A DNA stretch of 64,000 nucleotides from Diphasiastrum complanatum (lineage: Eukaryota > Streptophyta > Lycopodiopsida > Lycopodiales > Lycopodiaceae): contig CM055113.1 in assembly GCA_029204225.1 (NCBI GenBank), positions 30,631,524 through 30,695,523 on the forward strand, read 5' to 3'. The notes under the pieces are model-generated. The model worked only from the letters and a program-made list of their open reading frames with translations, did no database searches and was not told where the DNA came from. The position numbers were made by a program, and so were the translations under genes. Positions 35,640-47,024 of the stretch are shown piece after piece (the first letter of the stretch is position 1; the number at the start of each line of letters is the position of its first letter).

Positions 35640-35985
35640 CCATTCTATGTTATGATCCAGAAATATAGTTTTTATCTCCACTGCGTGGAGTTTACAAGAT
35701 AACTAAAACAGAGAATTACAAGAGTAGTTAACGCTAATCAGCTAATCAATTACTCTCCGTCGTTGCTACCCGTTTTAGTTGGGCGTGAAGTCTAAGCCTC
35801 CAAGCCCATTGAGCTGCTAGCTGGCACCGCGAAGGATTCTCCTTCATTTCTTTTGTTTCCTTTCATTCTTTTCATTTCTTTCGTATCTTTTCATTTTGTG
35901 TCCCTTTGCGGTTCTTGTGGTCCTGGAGGTATGTACGATCCGTGAATGATTCGCGAATCGTTCGTTCTTTGTTTGTCCCAGAAGC
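35640..35985. other. No gene seen
   Basis: Probable leader or LTR of Copia-C, but no matching LTR was found at the other end. Contains TTCATTCTTTTCATTTCTTT-like pyrimidine runs and the repeated word GAATCGTTCG. Confidence 0.35.
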
Positions 35986-36061
35986 ATGCTGACTTTCACG
36001 AATCGTTCGACCTTCGAGTCAAGGCTTGTTGACTTTTGCATTGCGGCCAAGTTGCAGGAGT

Positions 36062-37525
36062 TCACCATTTTCGAGAAGAAGCAACCCAGCCCTCAACCAG
36101 ATCTAGCAGCAGTAGGATCATCGGTAGTTCAACAAGCCAACACCTCTAAGGCCCAGTTGCCTGACACACGACAACAACGAATCAAAAGGAAGCTCCAGGC
36201 AAAGCCAAAATCACCGGATGGCACTGAATCTGAGTAGTCAGACTCTAATGATGGGAGCTCCTCCTCACAAACAACCTCTCAGCAACACTCATCACCCTCA
36301 CACATCATCGATGGGGGTGATGGAGCAAATACATCCACAACAGCAGATACAAGCACAACAATGCAAGTCGTGCCACCAGACCAAGCCACCACCCCACTCC
36401 TATTGATTACCACACCAACGCCACCAAGCTCACCAACGGCACATTCTTTGGAGGGGGGGGAGGAGTGGGGAGTACCATTCCCCAAGACATGGGAGCGGCT
36501 CAACAATCACAGGCCCAACAAGTCTATACTCTCATGGACATGTCACAATATTTGAATGTTGCAGACCTGATGGAGATCAGTGACGATGATGCAAAAAAAA
36601 CGGATCAATCAGCAGGAAGAAGTTTGACCCCTCCACTAACCACCACCTTTGTTTCTACTAACATTGTTTCTCCACTCCCTCCACTTCCACCATGTTTCCC
36701 TCCACAATGTCTATTCTTTGGATTAGCTTCACCAACCCACACCGTTGATCAGTACCCAACCATCACTGACCCTAAGAAGCTCTCTAAAGCAGCTAAGCGC
36801 TCAATGATCGGCCTATCTGAAGCGAGCTACCACATGCATTGGTTAATAAACCAACACCAAGTGCTCGAGAATAAGATCCAGTACCTCCTAGCAGATTATT
36901 GGGCCCATATAAAGGTCCCACTTATTGATTTTTTTGTAACATTTATTTCCACTTACCATGTCTCTTCACTTTCTCTCCACCACCTCCTAGCAAATTATTG
37001 GGCCCATATAAAGGTCCAACTGACACATACAAAGCCCGACGGGACCAGTTCCTACAACAGCTCCGTTCCTCCGGTGCGGCGTACAATTTGTTAAACCCAC
37101 CTCCTCCTAAACCTGTCATCCATATTCCTCTCTCTCCTGATCACTCCATCCATGACCTTTCAAAAACTAACACTGACATTGGTGGTGACGATGACTTCCT
37201 GGCAGATCCGCCAGAAACTAGAAGATTCTCGTCCAGGCAAGATACGGGCGCAGCTGAGCCATCTACAAGTGAGCGGGCTAAAGAAAGTGATACAGGCACT
37301 GAGGCCCTGGACGACTACTTGGCAAGGCCACCACAACGACGTAGGGCAGCCTCACCTACCAGGCCAAGGAATCATATGGCAGATACCAAGGAATCAGAGA
37401 AGTTTGAAAGGAAATATCCTCCCAACATGAGGGGAGGCAGAGAGGAAATCGATCAAAGCCAATATTCCACGAGGGTTGAGATCATAGCTGCACTGCAACT
37501 GCAACCTGAATGTTGGAGCAACTAG
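36062..37525 (+). pseudogene. Gag-like Pro/Ser/Thr-rich reading frame (copy 2)
   Basis: Three successive frames: to 36237 (QPSPQPDLAAVGSS...RQQRIKRKLQAKPKS), 36465-37094 (MGSTIPQDMGAAQQSQAQQV..., ITDPKKLSKAAKRSMIGLSE) and 36998-37525 (TYKARRDQFLQQLRSSGAAY, PPQRRRAASPTRPRN). The change of frame near 36950-37000 lies between two copies of TTATTGGGCCCATATAAAGG, about 95 bp apart, suggesting a small insertion or duplication. No conserved domain is seen. It could be the gag region of the gypsy-like element whose protease is at 33555-35080, or a captured host gene. Copy 1 shows only its last third. Confidence 0.45.
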
Positions 37526-38590
37526 ATTTCTTATGCTCAACCTTAAAAATCGTCAAGTAATGAGCATCTTGAAAACGGAAGGCCGAGAACATGATTTCGG
37601 ACCTTCACATTTTTCTCCCTTTAAAGTTTTTTTTGAAATGCCTTGGAAACCATTCTTAAGGCACCTTTTGCTTTTTTGCCTTCTTCGTCTTTTTCCCTTC
37701 ACAAAAACTACGACACACTGGCCAAGTGGCCAAAATGGCTTAGAAACCATTCTTAAGGCACATTCTGCTTTTTTGCCTACTTCGTCTTTTTCCCTTCACA
37801 AAAAATGCGACACATAGGCCAAGTGGCCAGGATGCCTTAGAAATCATTTTTAAGGCACCTTCTCCTTTTTTGTCTTTTTCGCTCCCTTTAATCTAAGGCA
37901 CCTTCACCTTCTTCATTGCCTTTGGTTTAAGGCACCTTCACCTTCAGTGTAAGGCACTTTTCGGTTTTTTTTGCCTTTTTCACCTTTTTCGCTGTCTTGA
38001 ATCTAGGGGCGCCTTAGGGATTTACATACCTTTAGTGTAAGGGCACCTTCAGGAATTGCAAACCTTCAGTCTAAGGGCACCTTTGGGTTTTTCAGCTTTT
38101 TCGCATTTTCGCTACATGGGCTGACCGACGTTGCCAACTTATCAGTAACTCTAAAACAGCTGGATAACCAAATATCCCAAAGGTGGTTGGTGGTTACCAA
38201 CTTTGTACATATGCAAAGACTGGCATAAATAGCATTAAAGGCTTGTAAGATATTTTTGTTCCTCGACACTCGTAAATCTATATATTAGCTGATTCAAGCC
38301 ATGTAAGTGTTAATTGAGTTAATTGAATTTCTCTCTTTTAATCAGAGTTTTCTGTAGCCAGCATTATCTCGCTCAACAAGCTGAAGTAATTACTTCAAGC
38401 TATTGTACTCACTGTTGATATTTATCAGAGTGCAATTTTTGTCTCACTACTACGTTGTTCATTTGTGCATTCTGTATGAATTCTTCTACTTGAATATTTT
38501 TGCTGCTAACTGTTGCATTTCCATTCCTACACGTCATGCTCAATCCTCGAGCTTCCATTGTCGCTCATGCCCACATGCCATTTTACGACA
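37523..38590 (+). repeat. Copia-A 5' LTR (copy 2)
   Basis: 1068 bp, 78 bp shorter than the copy 1 LTR because it has two rather than three of the minisatellite units. Ends TTTTACGACA before the primer-binding site. Confidence 0.88.
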
Positions 38591-38602
38591 TGGTATCAGA
38601 GC
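38591..38602 (+). other. Primer-binding site, Copia-A copy 2
   Basis: TGGTATCAGAGC immediately after the LTR, the canonical initiator Met-tRNA complement. Confidence 0.9.
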
Positions 38603-38733
38603 GAGCATTTCAGTAATCTGCATTTCTACTACGGATTATCAGTCTTGTTTCTACCAAGACGTCTTTCTAGCAAACGCATAGCCAACGGTATTCCGACAGT
38701 CATTGTTTCTACCAACGAACTAGTTCAACCAAA

Positions 38734-38924
38734 ATGGATCCATCATCTAGTTCATCTCTCATTGACAAACTCGATGGAGAAAACTACCATCTCTGAAAAT
38801 TCAAGATGAAGGTTATACTTCTAGCCAAAGAACTGTGGGACATCGTTGATGGCATAGAGCTCAAACCAGAAGGTGATGTAGCCATCATCACCAAGTGGAG
38901 ACTGAGAGATGGCAAAGCATTTGC
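38734..38924 (+). pseudogene. Copia-A gag N-terminal part (copy 2)
   Basis: MDPSSSSSLIDKLDGENYHL, a stop at the expected Trp (TGA here, TAG in copy 1), then KFKMKVILLAKELWDIVDGI. It is cut after the codons for KAFA by Copia-F. Bases 38920-38924 (TTTGC) form the left target duplication. Both copies have a stop at this codon but with different bases. Confidence 0.88.
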
Positions 38925-39523
38925 TGTGAAAAATACAGATCCTAAGTGGATCTAAACTCCAAGATCATTGGCTTGAATGCTTGCACTCCAAACTACATAA
39001 GCTAGGAATTGGCAACACATTCTATGCTACCTAGAATGCAAAGAACTTGATCAAAAAGCATTTATCACAAATGAAAACTTCCATAAACATCAAGTGCGGC
39101 CCAAAATAGCATTATACAGTCCATAATACATCAGCCTATCACTTTTGGAAAGCACCTAAGATCATACACAATAGCTTGAAGACAATACACACAACAATGC
39201 TCTCAATGGAGGAAGAAACAATGACAATGATCTATTGATCTCAATGAAGCATACAAAAGGTTTCTCCAACCTGTTTTCCACGACTTCCCTACTATTTATG
39301 GATGAGGAAGATGACTCTCTCTCCTCTCTCTAGAAGGTACTTGACCCTAGATATTCCCTATATAGGAAAAATAGCTAAAAATGGCTTATATGACCAAAAT
39401 ACATCAAAATGGTCTCATTTTGAAGGGTATGAAGTTTGACACTTCATCATACTGAAAAAATACAGTAAATAAAAACATTGTGGCCTGGTTCACACGTGTG
39501 AAACTCCAGAACCAAAACTATTT
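38925..39523 (-). repeat. Copia-F left LTR (truncated)
   Basis: 599 bp, beginning TGTGAAAAATACAGATCC in plus-strand reading. It matches 43822-44476 but lacks its last ~56 bp: after AACCAAAACTATTT it switches to pol sequence GAAAAAGGAAAGCAAG. Confidence 0.9.
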
Positions 39524-41149
39524 GAAAAAGGAAAGCAAGTGGTGGACAACTCTAACTTTGCTTTTCTTACCTCTTTTGATGAACCAACTTGTGTAGGTGA
39601 AGCAATTCAAAAGAAGGAATGGATCCAAGCCATGGATCATGAGCATCAAGCACTCATCAAAAGCAACACATGGAGGTTGGTAAAGCTTCCAAAGGACAAG
39701 AAGGCAATTGGTTGTAAGTGGATCTTCAAGATCAAGACAAATCAAGATGGATCAATCAACAAGTACAAGGCAAGGTTGGTGGCAAAGGGGTATGCTCAAG
39801 AATATGGTATTGACTATGATGAGACCTTTGCACCCGTGGCAAAGATGGTAACTATTCGAATCCTAATCTCTCTTGCAACTCTTTATGATTGGGATATGTG
39901 GCAAATGGATGTTACTAATGCCTTCTTGAATGGTGATCTTGAAGAAGATATTTACATGGAGCAACCCGAGGGCTATGTTTCACATGATGAGCCTAATCAT
40001 GTGTGCTATCTCCAAAAGAGTTTGTATGGGCTAAAGCAAGCACCAAGGAGTTGGTATGCTAAGCTCAATTCCTTCTTACTTTCTCAAAACTTTGTTATGA
40101 GTGAGTATGATCATTCTCTCTACTTTAGATTGAATGAAAATGATATCACTTTACTTTTGATCTATGTTGATGACATTATCTTAAGTGGTGGTAACAATCT
40201 AGATATAGATGAAATCAAGATGGCACTCAAAAGAGAGTTTGAAATTCAAGATCTTGGTAAACTTCATTATATCTTAGGAATAGAGATTATTAGAACTTCT
40301 AAATCTACATTCATATGTCAAGAAAAGTATGTTAACTCTATTCTAAAAAGGTTTCATATGGAAGATTGTAAAGTTGTTTCTACTCCTATGGAATCAAATG
40401 TAAAGCTAACTACAAGAAGTAATGAAAGATCCTTCAAGGACATTACTCTCTATAGAAAGCTAATAGGATCTCTTATATGGTTAACCATCACAAGACCTGA
40501 TCTAAGCTTTGTGGTTGGTAAACTAAGTCAATTTATGCAAGATCCTAGTGAGGCTCATTGGAAGCTAGGAAAGAGAGTACTTAGATACATCTCGGGATCT
40601 AGAGATTTTGGCATCTTGTATGGAGGTACTACACCTAACCTTTGTGGATTTTCAGATTCAGATTTTGCAGGTGATCAAATGGATAGGAAGTCAACAAGTG
40701 CCTTTGAAATCTATCTTGGAGATGGAGTGGTCTCATGGCTATCAAAGAAGCAACCAACTATCTCTCTATCTTCCACCGAAGCCGAGTACAAGGCATTAAC
40801 AACATGCACCAAGGAGATTCTTTGGATCAAGAGGATGTTATTGGATCTTCACTTGCTGGAACCAGAGAAGACTCCAATCATACTTTGTGATAACCTTTCA
40901 GCCCAAAGCTTGGCAAGCAATCCTGTTTTTCATGCAAGGAGCAAGCACATTGAGATTGCTCACCATTTTGTGAGAGATCAAGTCATTGCCAAAGAGGTGG
41001 AGCTTCAACATGTCTCTTCAAAGGAGTGTGTGGCTGATATCTTCACCAAACCATTGGGAAAGGACCTATATTTAATACATAGATCTAATCTTGGAATGTG
41101 CTCAAAGACTATGTTGAAACTAGCATCCAATGTTGAAGAGGGAGTGTGA
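39524..41149 (+). pseudogene. Copia-F reverse transcriptase and RNase H
   Basis: Open frame from the LTR junction (KGKQVVDNSNFAFLTSFDEP) to a TGA that overlaps the first bases of the next LTR (41145). Order: GCKWIFKIKTNQDGSINKYK, RLVAKGYAQEYGIDYDETFA, AFLNGDLEEDIYMEQPEGYV, YGLKQAPRSWY, active site LLIYVDDIILSGG, RNase H FSDSDFAGDQMDRKS, SLSSTEAEYKALTT, ILCDNLSAQSLASNP, and the end ECVADIFTKPLGKDL. All catalytic motifs are intact, without a stop, over 536 codons. It has no start, protease or integrase of its own and points opposite to the gag in the same insertion. Related to Copia-B pol. Confidence 0.92.
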
Positions 41150-41799
41150 AAATTGTCAACATTTCCTAGCTAGTTTGAGGCCTAAATTGGCTAAAATTGT
41201 AAATAGTTTTGGTTCTGGAGTTTCACACGTGTGAACCAGGCCACAATGTTTTTATTTACTGTATTTTTTCAGTATGATGAAGTGTCAAACTTCATACCCT
41301 TCAAAATGAGACCATTTTGATGTATTTTGGTCATATAAGCCATTTTTAGCTATTTTTCCTATATAGGGAATATCTAGGGTCAAGTACCTTCTAGAGAGAG
41401 GAGAGAGAGTCATCTTCCTCATCCATAAATAGTAGGGAAGTCGTGGAGAACAGGTTGGAGAAACCTTTTGTATGCTTCATTGAGATCAATAGATCATTGT
41501 CATTGTTTCTTCCTCCATTGAGAGCATTGTTGTGTGTATTGTCTTCAAGCTATTGTGTATGATCTTAGGTGCTTTCCAAAAGTGGTAGGCTGATGTATTA
41601 TGGACTGTATAATGCTATTTTGGGCCGCACTTGATGTTTATGGAAGTTTCCATTTGTGATAAATTCTTTTTGATCAAGTTCTTTGCATTCTAGGTAGCAT
41701 AGAATGTGTTGCCAATTCCTAGCTTATGTAGTTTGGAGTGCAAGCATTCAAGCCAATGATCTTGGAGTTTAGATCCACTTAGGATCTGTATTTTTCACA
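41145..41799 (+). repeat. Copia-F middle LTR, inverted
   Basis: 655 bp, in plus-strand reading TGTGAAAATTGTCAAC...GTATTTTTCACA, the reverse complement of 43822-44476. It is preceded by polypurine GAAGAGGGAG, so it is the 3' LTR of the plus-strand RT. Its intact CA terminus abuts gag sequence directly at 41800. Confidence 0.93.
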
Positions 41800-42650
41800 T
41801 GTTCTTCCTCATCTATTGTAAGATTTCCTTGCCTCTCTCCTTGCTCTCTTTTCTTCTTATAACATTCATTTGCAAAATGACCTTTTATCCCACAATAAAA
41901 GCACTTGAACTTTGACTTATTGTTCTTAGTAGAAGAGGAAGAGGAAGAGTGATCATCATGATCAAAGTTACCACCTTTGGACCATTTCCCTTTGCCTTTA
42001 CCTTTGCCCTTGAATTTGCCTTTTGTGAAGAAAGCCTCTTCACCTCCACCTTGCAAGGATGCACCATCAAGCTTTGATTGCAACCTATGTTCTTCAGCCA
42101 ATAAGATTTCTTGCAAGTCAACCACACTTGGCAAGACTCTTTGAATGGCAAAACTTTGCACAAGGTTAGCATGTTCATTTAGCAAACCATTCAACATAAC
42201 TTGGACTATTTCACCATCTTTTATGTTCTCATCAATGCATGCTAAATCATCACTTAGGGACTTAACTCTCAAGATAAATGCATGAGCACTTTCACCCTCT
42301 CTTTGCCTACTAGAAAATATTTGTCTCCTTAGGGTCAATACCCTAGATGTGGACTTTGATTCAAAGATCTTCTTTAAGGCATTCCATGCCTCACTTGCAC
42401 TTTGACACTTTCCAACTTCCTTGAGAAGTTCATTTGTAACATTCATTTTAATGATATGAAGAGCCCTTTTGGCCTTCTTATCAAACCTTTGTTGCTCTTG
42501 AAGTGTGAGATGTCTCTCTTCAATTTCTGCAACTATGTCCATGAGTTCATTCAACTCAAGTAAGGACTCCATCCTCACTTTCCAAGTAGAGTAGTTTGAT
42601 GAACTCAACCTTTCACTAGACTCTAGCATGATCCCACCATTGGAAGCCAT
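41800..42650 (-). pseudogene. Copia-F gag (truncated)
   Basis: Starts MASNGGIMLESSERLSSSNY at the first ATG after the primer site. UBN2 region KRALHIIKMNVTNELLKEV and SRVLTLRRQIFSSRQ; zinc knuckle CFYCGIKGHFANEC at about residues 248-261; ends TIDEEEH where the inverted LTR begins. The frame runs on 31 bases into the LTR. Similar throughout to Copia-B gag, which continues into protease at this point. Confidence 0.92.
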
Positions 42651-43809
42651 GATTCTAATGTTTCTTCAACTTTTAGGTTCTGTCCTAAAGCACTTAGCAC
42701 TCACTTTTCTCTCAACAAATGATAGATAAAGAGATCTATGAAGATTTAGGACCCTAAAACACTTCTATCTTGAACCTAGATGGTTTCCAAGCATAGAAAG
42801 GAAGATTGAAACACATGCAACACTTTGCACACACTAAGAATGGATTACAAAATCAACCAACCTGAACACACTCTTGCTTAAGCTCTCAAACTTTCCAGCA
42901 AGTGACCAAATCAAGTTATGGTGTGAAGAGTTACTTGCATTCTTAGAAAATACCCAAAACTAGGATGCCAAGATTACCTAGTAATGAACAAACTTGATCA
43001 ACATATGATCAACACACTAAGATATTGATTCAACCTGTAAAACCACATGTAAACCACACTTCTAAAAGTTTATAAACTCCAGCAAGTGATAAATACAAGA
43101 TTTAGAGGTGAATGAATGAGCACACTTAGTGAATCACAAGACTAGCTTCACTATCTTGTCAAATCTTGGTGTTTAGATGTAGATCTAAGATCACTTCACA
43201 TGAGAATGTTCCTCAACCTGTTAAGAACCTGAAAACACACTTGCATAATGGTTAACACCTTCCAGCAAATGCTCCAATCAAATTACATAAGGAGAGTTAC
43301 TTACATGCTCAACAAAGTACACCAAAATTTATGCCAAAATTGATGACAATCTTTACAATATGCTCTTCACAATGGAGCTTACAATATGTTCACCCAAAAA
43401 AGGGGATCTTTCATCCAAATGGGAGCTTTGCTCAGCCTTTAGGAGAATTACAACTCACTCAAAAGAGCATTTGTCATCCACTTAAGGAGAAGTTTCATCC
43501 ACTTAAGGAGAGTGTTCATCCAAGAATGGAGATTGTCAACAATAGGATTGAAAAGAACATTGTTAGTATTGAATATGCACAAGCCTCACAATCACAAATG
43601 ATTAGGTGTTATGATCTGATCCAAAATAGTTTCTTTTCAGCCTCTGATCTTCAATAGACCTGAAATATTCTTTTGATCCACAAGTTCAACTCACAAAACA
43701 AAGGTTAGTAAGATTTGATCAACAAAGCAATGCAAAATCATGCTAGAACTTGATCAAACATCCAAATATCACCAAAAATGGAATACTTACTGTAAATAGA
43801 AGCCAACCA
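42651..43809 (-). other. Copia-F leader between primer site and gag
   Basis: An unusually long (~1.16 kb) untranslated leader on the minus strand. It contains short direct repeats, for example CACTTAAGGAGA twice near 43470-43510 and 'tcatcca' several times. A plus-strand frame here (43331-43657) has no recognisable content. Confidence 0.6.
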
Positions 43810-43821
43810 GCTCTGATACCA
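43810..43821 (-). other. Primer-binding site, Copia-F
   Basis: Minus-strand TGGTATCAGAGC directly adjoining the LTR (43822), the canonical Met-tRNA complement. Confidence 0.92.
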
Positions 43822-44476
43822 TGTGAAAAATACAGATCCTAAGTGGATCTAAACTCCAAGATCATTGGCTTGAATGCTTGCACTCCAAACTACATAAGCT
43901 AGGAATTGGCAACACATTCTATGCTACCTAGAATGCAAAGAACTTGATCAAAAAGCATTTATCACAAATGGAAACTTCCATAAACATCAAGTGCGGCCCA
44001 AAATAGCATTATACAGTCCATAATACATCAGCCTATCACTTTTGGAAAGCACCTAAGATCATACACAATAGCTTGAAGACAATACACACAACAATGCTCT
44101 CAATGGAGGAAGAAACAATGACAATGATCTATTGATCTCAATGAAGCATACAAAAGGTTTCTCCAACCTGTTTTCCACGACTTCCCTACTATTTATGGAT
44201 GAGGAAGATGACTCTCTCTCCTCTCTCTAGAAGGTACTTGACCCTAGATATTCCCTATATAGGAAAAATAGCTAAAAATGGCTTATATGACCAAAATACA
44301 TCAAAATGGTCTCATTTTGAAGGGTATGAAGTTTGACACTTCATCATACTGAAAAAATACAGTAAATAAAAACATTGTGGCCTGGTTCACACGTGTGAAA
44401 CTCCAGAACCAAAACTATTTACAATTTTAGCCAATTTAGGCCTCAAACTAGCTAGGAAATGTTGACAATTTTCACA
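43822..44476 (-). repeat. Copia-F right (5') LTR
   Basis: 655 bp with ends TGTGAAAAAT and ATTTTCACA, followed outside by the target duplication TTTGC (44477-44481). Contains CACACGTGTG. Confidence 0.93.
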
Positions 44477-44911
44477 TTTGCCATGATCACCCTCAACATC
44501 AAGGATACTCAGATCATCCACATATGTGTTGCTCAGACAACTAAGGATGTATGGGACATCCTAACAACTCTCTATGATATCAGAGACGTTACATCCAAGC
44601 TTCATCTGAGGAAGAAAATTTTCACCCTCAGAATGTCTGACGTAGATAATGTTTCAAGCCACCTCAACACCTTCAAAAATCTTATGGACCAGATGACTGC
44701 AACTGGCTCAGGCATAAAATATTTCGATGCACTCATTACTCTATTATCGACTTTACCTGAAGCCTACGAAAATTGGGTAATGGCAATTTCTACCCAGGAG
44801 CACCTCACTCTATCAAGAGTAATCATGCTGCACCTACAAGAGGAGATCAGAAGACCAGCCTCCTCCTTAGGCTCAGGATCGGATCCTCAAGCTCTGTATT
44901 CAAAAAATTAG
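44477..44911 (+). pseudogene. Copia-A gag C-terminal part (copy 2)
   Basis: Resumes FAMITLNIKDTQIIHICVAQ after the right target duplication and runs to QALYSKN-stop, matching copy 1 2211-2645. A broken zinc-knuckle region follows to about 45190. Confidence 0.9.
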
Positions 44912-45204
44912 AAGTTCAGATCCAAGAGGTCTACACAATTAGACTATCTTGACAACAAGAGAAACATGCAATGACTTGTATTCAACTCACCATCAACTTC
45001 AAAGTCTTCACCCTTTCATCCAAGTCAGAATCTATTCTGTAAGTAATGTAAGAGGACTAGTCACCTTATCAAGGATTGTAGAACGCTGCAATAAAACAAT
45101 GAAAGGAAGCAATAGTTCCAACAACAAGCAAATGCTGCTTCCACCAGTCACTCGATCCAGCAACAGGAGGAGGATGAAGCCGCCTTCTTGAACAAAGTCG
45201 AAGA

Positions 45205-46582
45205 ACAACAGGATATCGGTTCCTGGTATTTGGACTCAGGTGCGTCGCAGCACATGAGTCACCATCGCGACTGGTTCCATGACTACAAGTCATAAACCCG
45301 TCCTATAGTTGTGCAACTTGGAGACAACTCATCTCATACTATCGAGGGTGTAGGAACAGTCAAAGTCAAATTTCAAAAAGGTGAAGTAATGTTCTTGTCC
45401 AATGTTCTTCACATTCCAAATCTGACGAAAAACTTGGTCTCAGTTAGCAGAATCACAGATTCGGGTCAGAAGGTCAAATTCAATAGACAGGGCTGCACTA
45501 TTTTTGACGAATCCAGGAAAGTTATTGCTTTCAGTAGAAGGTGTGGAAATTTGTACAAAATCAATCACTCATATTCTATAATAGTCAAGCTCTTTTCACT
45601 TCAACTTCTGAATCAACTGAGATGCTTTGGCATTTCAGATTAGGCCATTTAAAATCTAGTTGTATTCAACAAATGTCAAAATAGAATTTAGTATGAGATC
45701 TACCCTTTATGAGCAAATCAAATTCTTTATGTGAAAGCTATATTTCCAACAAGCATGCTAGAACTCCAGCCGCTTCCAATTCAGTTTGTTCTTCTAAAAG
45801 TTCGTTAGATCTTGTATACATGGACATTTGTGGTCCTATGCAGACTATTTCCGTAGGGGGAGCGGTCTACTTGCTGACTATCGTTGATGACTTCTCTCGA
45901 AGAACTGCAACATATTTTTTGAAAAACAAATTCGAGATTCTCAAGTTCTTCATGCAGTTCAAGGCATCATAAAAAAAAAATGACCGAGAGAAGAATTAAA
46001 GCTCTACGCTCTGATGCAGCGGGAGTATTTATCTCCACTGAGTTCAAAGCTTTTTGCAAGGCCAATCAAATACATTTACAACAACATTCAGCCAACTACT
46101 CACCTCAGTCCAATGTTGTAGCTCAAAGGAAGAATCAGACACTCATCGTAAGTGCAAAGAGCATGCTAGCGCATCCCTCTCTTCCAAAGAAATTCTGGAC
46201 AGAAGCTGTTACTACAACAACCTACCTTCAAAATCGATCCATCTCAGAGGCCCTGAATGGCAAGACACCTTATGAGGTGTGGACATGATCGAAGCCATCA
46301 CTCACAAATATTCTAGTGTTTGGATGCAAAACCTACTCACAGACCCTTGCTGATCTAAGTAGGAAGCTAGACAACTCCAGCAGAAGCTCAATCCTCATCA
46401 GCTATTCCTTAGACCATCAGACATACAACCTCTTCAATCTGGACTCTCAGAAGACCTTCATGAGCAGAAATGTCATTTTTGCGGAAGATCAGTTTATCGA
46501 CTACAAGGGGAAAGCTACTTTGAATTCAAATCATAGAATCGACACCAACGACTATGAACGACTCAGGACTGATCAAGATTGA
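45205..46582 (+). pseudogene. Copia-A protease-integrase remnant (copy 2)
   Basis: Protease: SWYLDSGASQHMSHHRDW at about 45220, through IEGVGTVKVKFQKGEVMF to NLTKNLVSVSRI. Integrase: CESYISNKHARTPA (second zinc Cys changed to Tyr), VYMDICGPMQ, TIVDDFSRRTATYF, NYSPQSNVVAQRKNQTL, KKFWTEAV, then FGCKTYSQ and NVIFAEDQFIDYKGKA. Fewer stops than copy 1 in the integrase C-terminal part, but still broken at 45970 and 46288. Confidence 0.87.
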
Positions 46583-46583
46583 C

Positions 46584-47024
46584 ACTTACACTGACTCTGA
46601 CAACGAGACAGTCCCTCAACAAAATGAATCGCATCAGAGGATCATAGTTCAAACTAGAAGATCGAACCATTCAAGACAGCCTGCATCCCAATTTATAAAT
46701 GATCCGGCCTGTTACTTTGTGCAGGAATCAAACGTTGTTTTAGAGGCAATGTTAACACCTGACGCTGATAAAAAGAAGACCAATGCATCTTTTAACAAGA
46801 ATGGTTTTATACCAGACCCGACAAGTTTGAATTTTTATTTTCAGTCTGCGTCGAATCCCTTCATAATCATCACCTTTCATGTAGATGATATGTTACTATT
46901 TAGTAACAATCTGAATTTATTGAAAATTCAAAATGCATGTAAGCTCTATCAAAAGGAATTTCATCTAAGATTTAACGATATGTTTAATTCAAAGCATTTT
47001 TCCAAGATTCTTACTAAGGGGGAG
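46584..47024 (+). pseudogene. Copia-A RT remnant (copy 2)
   Basis: Open frame 46554-47030 reading NHSRQPASQFINDPACYF, then IITFHVDDMLLFSNNLNLLK and LRFNDMFNSKHFSK, directly into the 3' LTR. A single frame is kept here where copy 1 is broken. It confirms the RT/RNase H deletion is ancestral. Confidence 0.82.

Larger units (their letters stand above)
38925..44476 (-). mobile_element. Copia-F, rearranged nested copia with three LTRs
   Basis: Flanked by TTTGC at 38920-38924 and 44477-44481. Plus-strand order: LTR in minus orientation, truncated (38925-39523); RT-RNase H on the plus strand (39524-41149); LTR in plus orientation (41145-41799); gag on the minus strand (42650-41800); primer-binding site on the minus strand (43821-43810); LTR in minus orientation (44476-43822). 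Protease and integrase are absent. Overall orientation is minus by the 5' LTR and primer site. Part of the internal region therefore lies inverted relative to gag. The LTRs are nearly identical, so the rearrangement is recent. Confidence 0.92.
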
